The position numbers and the translations under genes are program-made. From positions 1 to 17,170 of the forward strand of contig DASZLD010000083.1 of NCBI GenBank assembly GCA_035552655.1: a stretch of DNA of 17,170 bases. The letters run 5' to 3'. Under the pieces are notes generated by a model, which was not told where the DNA came from, searched no databases, and worked only from the letters and a program-made list of their open reading frames with translations. This DNA is from DASXMT01 sp035552655. GTDB lineage: Bacteria; Actinomycetota; Acidimicrobiia; Acidimicrobiales; RAAP-2. Shown here piece by piece: positions 14,330 through 17,170 of the stretch (positions within the stretch are counted from its first letter, which is position 1; each line of letters opens with the position of its first letter).

Positions 14330-14355
14330 CAGCGGTGCTTCAGCACGTCGAACAT
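14326..14355 (-). CDS. Nine-codon leader ORF coupled to zwf
   Basis: On the minus strand GAGGAGGT (14368-14361) is followed by a 5-nt spacer and ATG (14355-14353). The ORF reads MFDVLKHRW and stops at TGA (14328-14326). The zwf GTG start (14329-14327) overlaps the stop as GGTGA, the arrangement used for translational coupling. The strong Shine-Dalgarno thus belongs to the leader and not to zwf, about 30 nt away. A read-through that makes the leader part of zwf is impossible because the frames differ. I see no run of one amino acid that would mark a classical attenuator. Confidence 0.6.
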   Translation of the reverse strand: MFDVLKHRW

Positions 14356-14525
14356 CAAGGACCTCCTCGGCCTCGGACTAGCCGGCGACCGGTCTCGACC
14401 AGACGCTACGGCTCCTTCGTTTCCAGCACGTTGCCGGGATCAATCCATACGATGAACGCCTGGCAAACGTCATGCATCGGCCCCGGATGCCTGGTCGCGG
14501 CGTAGCACCGCTCACACCTCTGCAG

Positions 14526-14541
14526 GCCTCCCGTGGGAGGC
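14526..14541 (-). terminator. Hairpin downstream of the Kelch/FN3 gene
   Basis: GCCTCCCGTGGGAGGC folds as a six-base stem (GCCTCC/GGAGGC) with a CGTG loop. It lies about 30 bp past the stop of the minus-strand Kelch/FN3 gene, in the 214-bp gap before the zwf leader. There is no T-tract. Its position suits a terminator that separates the secreted-protein gene from zwf. Confidence 0.5.
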
Positions 14542-14569
14542 AACGAGGACCCGGTTCCCGGCCTTCAGC

Positions 14570-16939
14570 TTAGGAGGAGGGAAACGAGGTGGCAGCGCCG
14601 TCCGCGTTCACCAGCTTGTATCCGGTGCCCTGGGGGTTGGCAATGAGGCCGATGATGGGCATGCGCTGGGTCGTGCTCCCGAGCGACCCGTAGAACCCGG
14701 CGTCGCCAAAGGTGAACACGCCGCCGTCTACGGCCACCAGCCAGTAACCCGTGCCGGTGGCCGTGGGGGTGAGACCGACGATGGGTTGGTTCAAGGGCTT
14801 GCCGCCCATGGACCCGTAGAACTCGGCGTCGCCAAAGGAGAACACCCCGCCGTCTGCGGCCACCAGCCAGTAGCCCTGGCCATCAGGGGTCCGAGCAATG
14901 TCAACGATGGGTTGGTTCAAGGGCTTGCCGCCCATTGACCCGTAGAACCCGGCGTCGCCGAAGGTGAACACCCCGCCGTCTGCAGCCACCAGCCAGTAAC
15001 CCGTGCCGGTGGGCGTGGGGGTGAGACCGACGATGGGTTGGTTCAGGGGCTTGCCGCCCATGGAGCCGTAGAACCCGGCGTCGCCAAAGGAGAACACCCC
15101 GCCGTCGGTGCCCACCAGCCAGTAGCCCTGGCCGTCAGGGGTAGCGGCGATGCCCACGATGGGGCCGTTCAACCGTGCCCCCACCTCGGAGCCGTGGTCA
15201 TGGGCGCTGCCATAGGTGGTGACGGAACCGGTCGGTCCCACCACCCAGTAGCCCGTGCCGTCGGGGGTGGCATCCAGATGGGCGCCTCCGGCCAGCGTGG
15301 TGGCGATGAGGGCATGGGCCTGGTTGGAGGCGACCGAGTCACCCTGGGCGTTGTGGGCCACGACCGAGTAGTAGTAGGTCGTGCCCGGGACCACCGCGGT
15401 GTCGGTGAAGCTCGCGGTGGAAACGACTCCGAGCGCTGTCTCGATGCCATCTGGTGTGGTCCCCCGGAAGACCACGTACTGCTCGATGGCCGAGCCGCCG
15501 GTGTCGGTGGGTGGCGTCCACGACAGCCCGATGCTGCCGGGGTGGGGTGTGGCGATGAGGCCGGTCGGGGCGCCAGGGACGGTCGCCGAGGTGGCAGAGA
15601 CCTCGTTGGAGGCCGCCGAATGGCCAATGGCGTTGATGGCCTTCACTGTGAAGTAGTAGGTGGTGCCGTTGGACAGGCCTGTCGCCGTAAAGCTCGTCGC
15701 GGTGATGGGTGCGGAGTTGATGGGCGTCGTGCCCTCGCCGCCCGAGCCTGTGCCCTGGTAGATGTCGTAGCCAGTGATGGCGCTCCCCCCATCGGACGAT
15801 GGCGCGGTCCACGAGAGCTGCACCTGGCCGTTGCCGGCAGTGGCGCCCAGGTTGGTCGGGGCGCCGGGGACGGACGCCACCACCTGGTACGTCCAGGTAT
15901 CGGCGAGAAAGCCGCCGTTGTTGAGCCCGCCGAAGAGGACCAACTGACCGGTGGCCGCGTCGTAGGCCATCGAGGCGCTCCCACGGGCGGGGGGGCTGGT
16001 GGCCGGGGTCTCCTGGGTCCAGGTGGTGCCGTCGTAGGTCCAGGTGTCGGCCAGATAATTGGCGCCGCCGGCGAAGCCCCCGAAGAGGACAATCTGTCCG
16101 GTCGTCGGGTCGTCGGCCATCGAGGCGTCCTCACGTCCGCTGGGGCTCGTCGTCGGGCTTTGGCTGGCCCAGTTGGTGCCGTCGTAGGTCCAGGTGTCGC
16201 CGAGGAAGACGCCGCCGTTGTCGACCCCTCCGAAGAGGACGATGTGGCCGGTTCCCGGGTCGTAGGCCATCGAGGCGCGATCACGGGCGGTGGGGCTGAT
16301 GACCGGGGACTGCTGGGTCCAGGTGGTGCCGTCGTAAGTCCAGGTGTCGGCCAGATAATTGGCGCCGCCGCTATACCCGCCGAAGAGGACCAACTGACCG
16401 GTCGCCGCGTCGTAGGCCATCGAGGCGTTCTCACGGGCGGGGGGGCTGGTCGCCGGGGACTGCTGCGTCCAGGAGGTGCCGTCGTAGGTCCAGGTGTCGC
16501 CGAGCAAGCTGGGGTTCCCGGCACCCCCGAAGAGGACCACCTGGCTGGTCGCCGGGTCGTAGGCCATCGACGCGCCGGCGCGGGCGGGCGGGCTCGTGGC
16601 CGGCGATTGGCTGGTCCACGTGGTGCCGTCGTAGGTCCAGGTGTCGCCCGAGGAGTTGGTGCCGTTGAACCCCCCGAAGAGGACCGTCTGCCCGGAGGTG
16701 GGGTCGTAGGCCATCGAGGCGCCATTGCGAGCGGAGGGGCTGGTGGCCGGTGACTGGCTGGTCCAAGTGGCCGGGGTCGTTGCCGATGACACGCCTGAGG
16801 TGACGGCCACGGTGGTCAGCGCCGTCGTTGCTGTTACCAGCACCAACGAAACCCGAAGGAGGTACCGAACCCAGTGACGAGTGGTTCGTGCGATCCCATA
16901 CGTCAACGGCAACTGTTTGGATTCGTTCGTGTCCTTCAC
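14570..16939 (-). CDS. Secreted multidomain protein: Kelch repeats, two fibronectin III domains, C-terminal GYWLV repeat array
   Basis: I place the start at the GTG at 16937-16939 (VKDTNESK...), seven bases after a GGGGG run, giving 789 residues; a longer frame reaches 17026. Residues about 20-53 form a signal sequence (RHWVRYLLRVSLVLVTA hydrophobic core, likely cut near SSA-TT). Residues 58-352 hold six Kelch-type units of about 50 residues, each with ASMAYDP, VLFGG and DTWTYDGT, enough for a six-bladed propeller. Two fibronectin III domains follow (about 357-452 and 453-547), both opening VPGAPT and containing GTTYY. Residues about 555-785 carry 42-residue repeats with GYWLV.ADGGVF.FGDAGFYGS, probably a second propeller-like fold. 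No sorting signal, transmembrane tail or catalytic motif is visible, so it is probably released or loosely wall-bound. An adhesion or glycan-binding role is plausible but unproven. Confidence 0.85.
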   Translation of the reverse strand: MKDTNESKQLPLTYGIARTTRHWVRYLLRVSLVLVTATTALTTVAVTSGVSSATTPATWTSQSPATSPSARNGASMAYDPTSGQTVLFGGFNGTNSSGDTWTYDGTTWTSQSPATSPPARAGASMAYDPATSQVVLFGGAGNPSLLGDTWTYDGTSWTQQSPATSPPARENASMAYDAATGQLVLFGGYSGGANYLADTWTYDGTTWTQQSPVISPTARDRASMAYDPGTGHIVLFGGVDNGGVFLGDTWTYDGTNWASQSPTTSPSGREDASMADDPTTGQIVLFGGFAGGANYLADTWTYDGTTWTQETPATSPPARGSASMAYDAATGQLVLFGGLNNGGFLADTWTYQVVASVPGAPTNLGATAGNGQVQLSWTAPSSDGGSAITGYDIYQGTGSGGEGTTPINSAPITATSFTATGLSNGTTYYFTVKAINAIGHSAASNEVSATSATVPGAPTGLIATPHPGSIGLSWTPPTDTGGSAIEQYVVFRGTTPDGIETALGVVSTASFTDTAVVPGTTYYYSVVAHNAQGDSVASNQAHALIATTLAGGAHLDATPDGTGYWVVGPTGSVTTYGSAHDHGSEVGARLNGPIVGIAATPDGQGYWLVGTDGGVFSFGDAGFYGSMGGKPLNQPIVGLTPTPTGTGYWLVAADGGVFTFGDAGFYGSMGGKPLNQPIVDIARTPDGQGYWLVAADGGVFSFGDAEFYGSMGGKPLNQPIVGLTPTATGTGYWLVAVDGGVFTFGDAGFYGSLGSTTQRMPIIGLIANPQGTGYKLVNADGAATSFPSS
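14636..15139 (-). repeat. Four 126-bp coding repeats with a 252-bp higher-order period
   Basis: Inside the secreted-protein gene four successive 42-residue units are nearly identical at the DNA level. Alternate units are more alike: units 1 and 3 begin PDGQGYWLV with GGVFSFGD, units 2 and 4 have TGTGYWLVA with GGVFTFGD. The true duplicated block is therefore two units, 252 bp. Degenerate units flank the array on both sides (GTGYWVVGPTGSV before, GTGYKLVNADG after). Confidence 0.85.
15887..16768 (-). repeat. Six tandem Kelch-unit coding repeats
   Basis: Six units of about 147-150 bp encode the Kelch blades of the secreted protein. DNA similarity is strong around the segments for DTWTYDGTTW and ASMAYD. 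Units 3 and 5 share GGANYLADTW and units 3 and 6 share ASMAYDAATGQLVLFGG, which suggests exchange or block duplication between non-adjacent units. Confidence 0.8.
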
Positions 16940-17041
16940 TGCCGAACCCCCGCGCTCACCTGCACCCACATCGAGGCCGCGTCTATCGCACTTCGACGGT
17001 ACACCTCGCAGGGAGGCTCGCCGCAAGCCCGCCGGGAACCG

Positions 17042-17170
17042 TCATGCGTCGGCTTCGGCTGTCTGGTCGCGGCGCAGCACGGCCAGCAGCTCCTCGTAGG
17101 GACCGACCAGATAGGCCTCGTCCCCGCCGGCAAAGCGGGTCCCCCGACGGGGCGGGTGCTCGAGGTGGCC
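17042..17170 (-). CDS. 3' end of a gene with a TrkA-C-like tail (partial)
   Basis: The last 42 codons of a minus-strand gene enter from the window edge and stop at TGA (complement of 17042-17044). The segment RFAGGDEAYLVGPYEELLAVLRR resembles the end of TrkA-C (RCK-C) domains, which have a 'GD..yvvGp.eel..l' pattern and bind nucleotides in K+ channel or transporter regulation. The basic PPRRGTR and acidic TAEADA flank it. Codon use and composition are gene-like. The 102-bp gap to the Kelch/FN3 start allows either a separate promoter or co-transcription. The identity is tentative because only the tail is visible. Confidence 0.5.
   Translation of the reverse strand, partial: GHLEHPPRRGTRFAGGDEAYLVGPYEELLAVLRRDQTAEADA

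Noticed and set aside
14420..14480. Possible -35/-10 pair (TTGCCA with TATGGAT) for the zwf leader
   Set aside because: Spacing and -10 match are both poor; not distinguishable from background.
15038..16753. 571-codon plus-strand open frame with internal repeats
   Set aside because: Its repeats are the antisense image of the Kelch and fibronectin coding repeats; no signal or start context supports it.

Overview
The window is high-GC bacterial DNA with tightly packed genes and several overlapping start/stop pairs. Gene content points to an actinobacterium. The C-terminal 'GYWLV...GDAxFYGS' repeats of the large secreted protein are a type I associate with Acidimicrobiia, but that placement is an inference. 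I see no rRNA, tRNA, CRISPR array, insertion sequence or phage gene.

Positions 1-4141 form a polyhydroxyalkanoate (PHA) locus. An intracellular PHA depolymerase (phaZ, +) converges on a minus-strand group running phaC (class II-like PHA synthase), a small phasin-like granule protein, and a glutathione-S-transferase-like protein. A divergent intergenic region of about 300 bp (4142-4438), visibly less GC-rich than its surroundings and holding an inverted repeat, separates phaC from the next operon.

Positions 4439-10639 are a three-gene, overlapping plus-strand operon. It encodes (i) a fusion of a GCS2-type carboxylate-amine ligase with a circularly permuted ATP-grasp ligase, (ii) an asparagine-synthetase-like amidotransferase closest by motif to the N-acetylglutaminylglutamine amidotransferase group, and (iii) a cytoplasmic S9 prolyl-oligopeptidase-family hydrolase. 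The logic (ligase, amidotransferase, peptidase) parallels the NAGGN osmolyte trio, but ligase and peptidase come from unrelated families. This is the best candidate here for an uncharacterised peptide-amide pathway. A convergent class I glutamine amidotransferase-fold gamma-glutamyl hydrolase (PuuD-like) follows and could act on the same chemistry.

The PuuD-like gene is bracketed by repeats. At its 3' end are three tandem 55-56 bp copies of its own last codons, each with the stop codon; the first copy also supplies the C-terminus of the S9 hydrolase. At its 5' end is a 12-bp minisatellite (8 units) next to what looks like a decayed copy of the same element. A 50-codon small ORF with a good ribosome binding site lies just upstream.

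Positions 11930-14355 hold a HAD-IIA phosphatase (LHPP-like, +) converging on glucose-6-phosphate dehydrogenase (zwf, -). zwf is preceded by a 9-codon leader ORF that has the strong Shine-Dalgarno and whose stop overlaps the zwf GTG start. Positions 14570-16939 (-) encode a large exported protein with six Kelch units, two fibronectin III domains and a second repeat array. The window ends in the 3' end of a gene with a TrkA-C-like tail.
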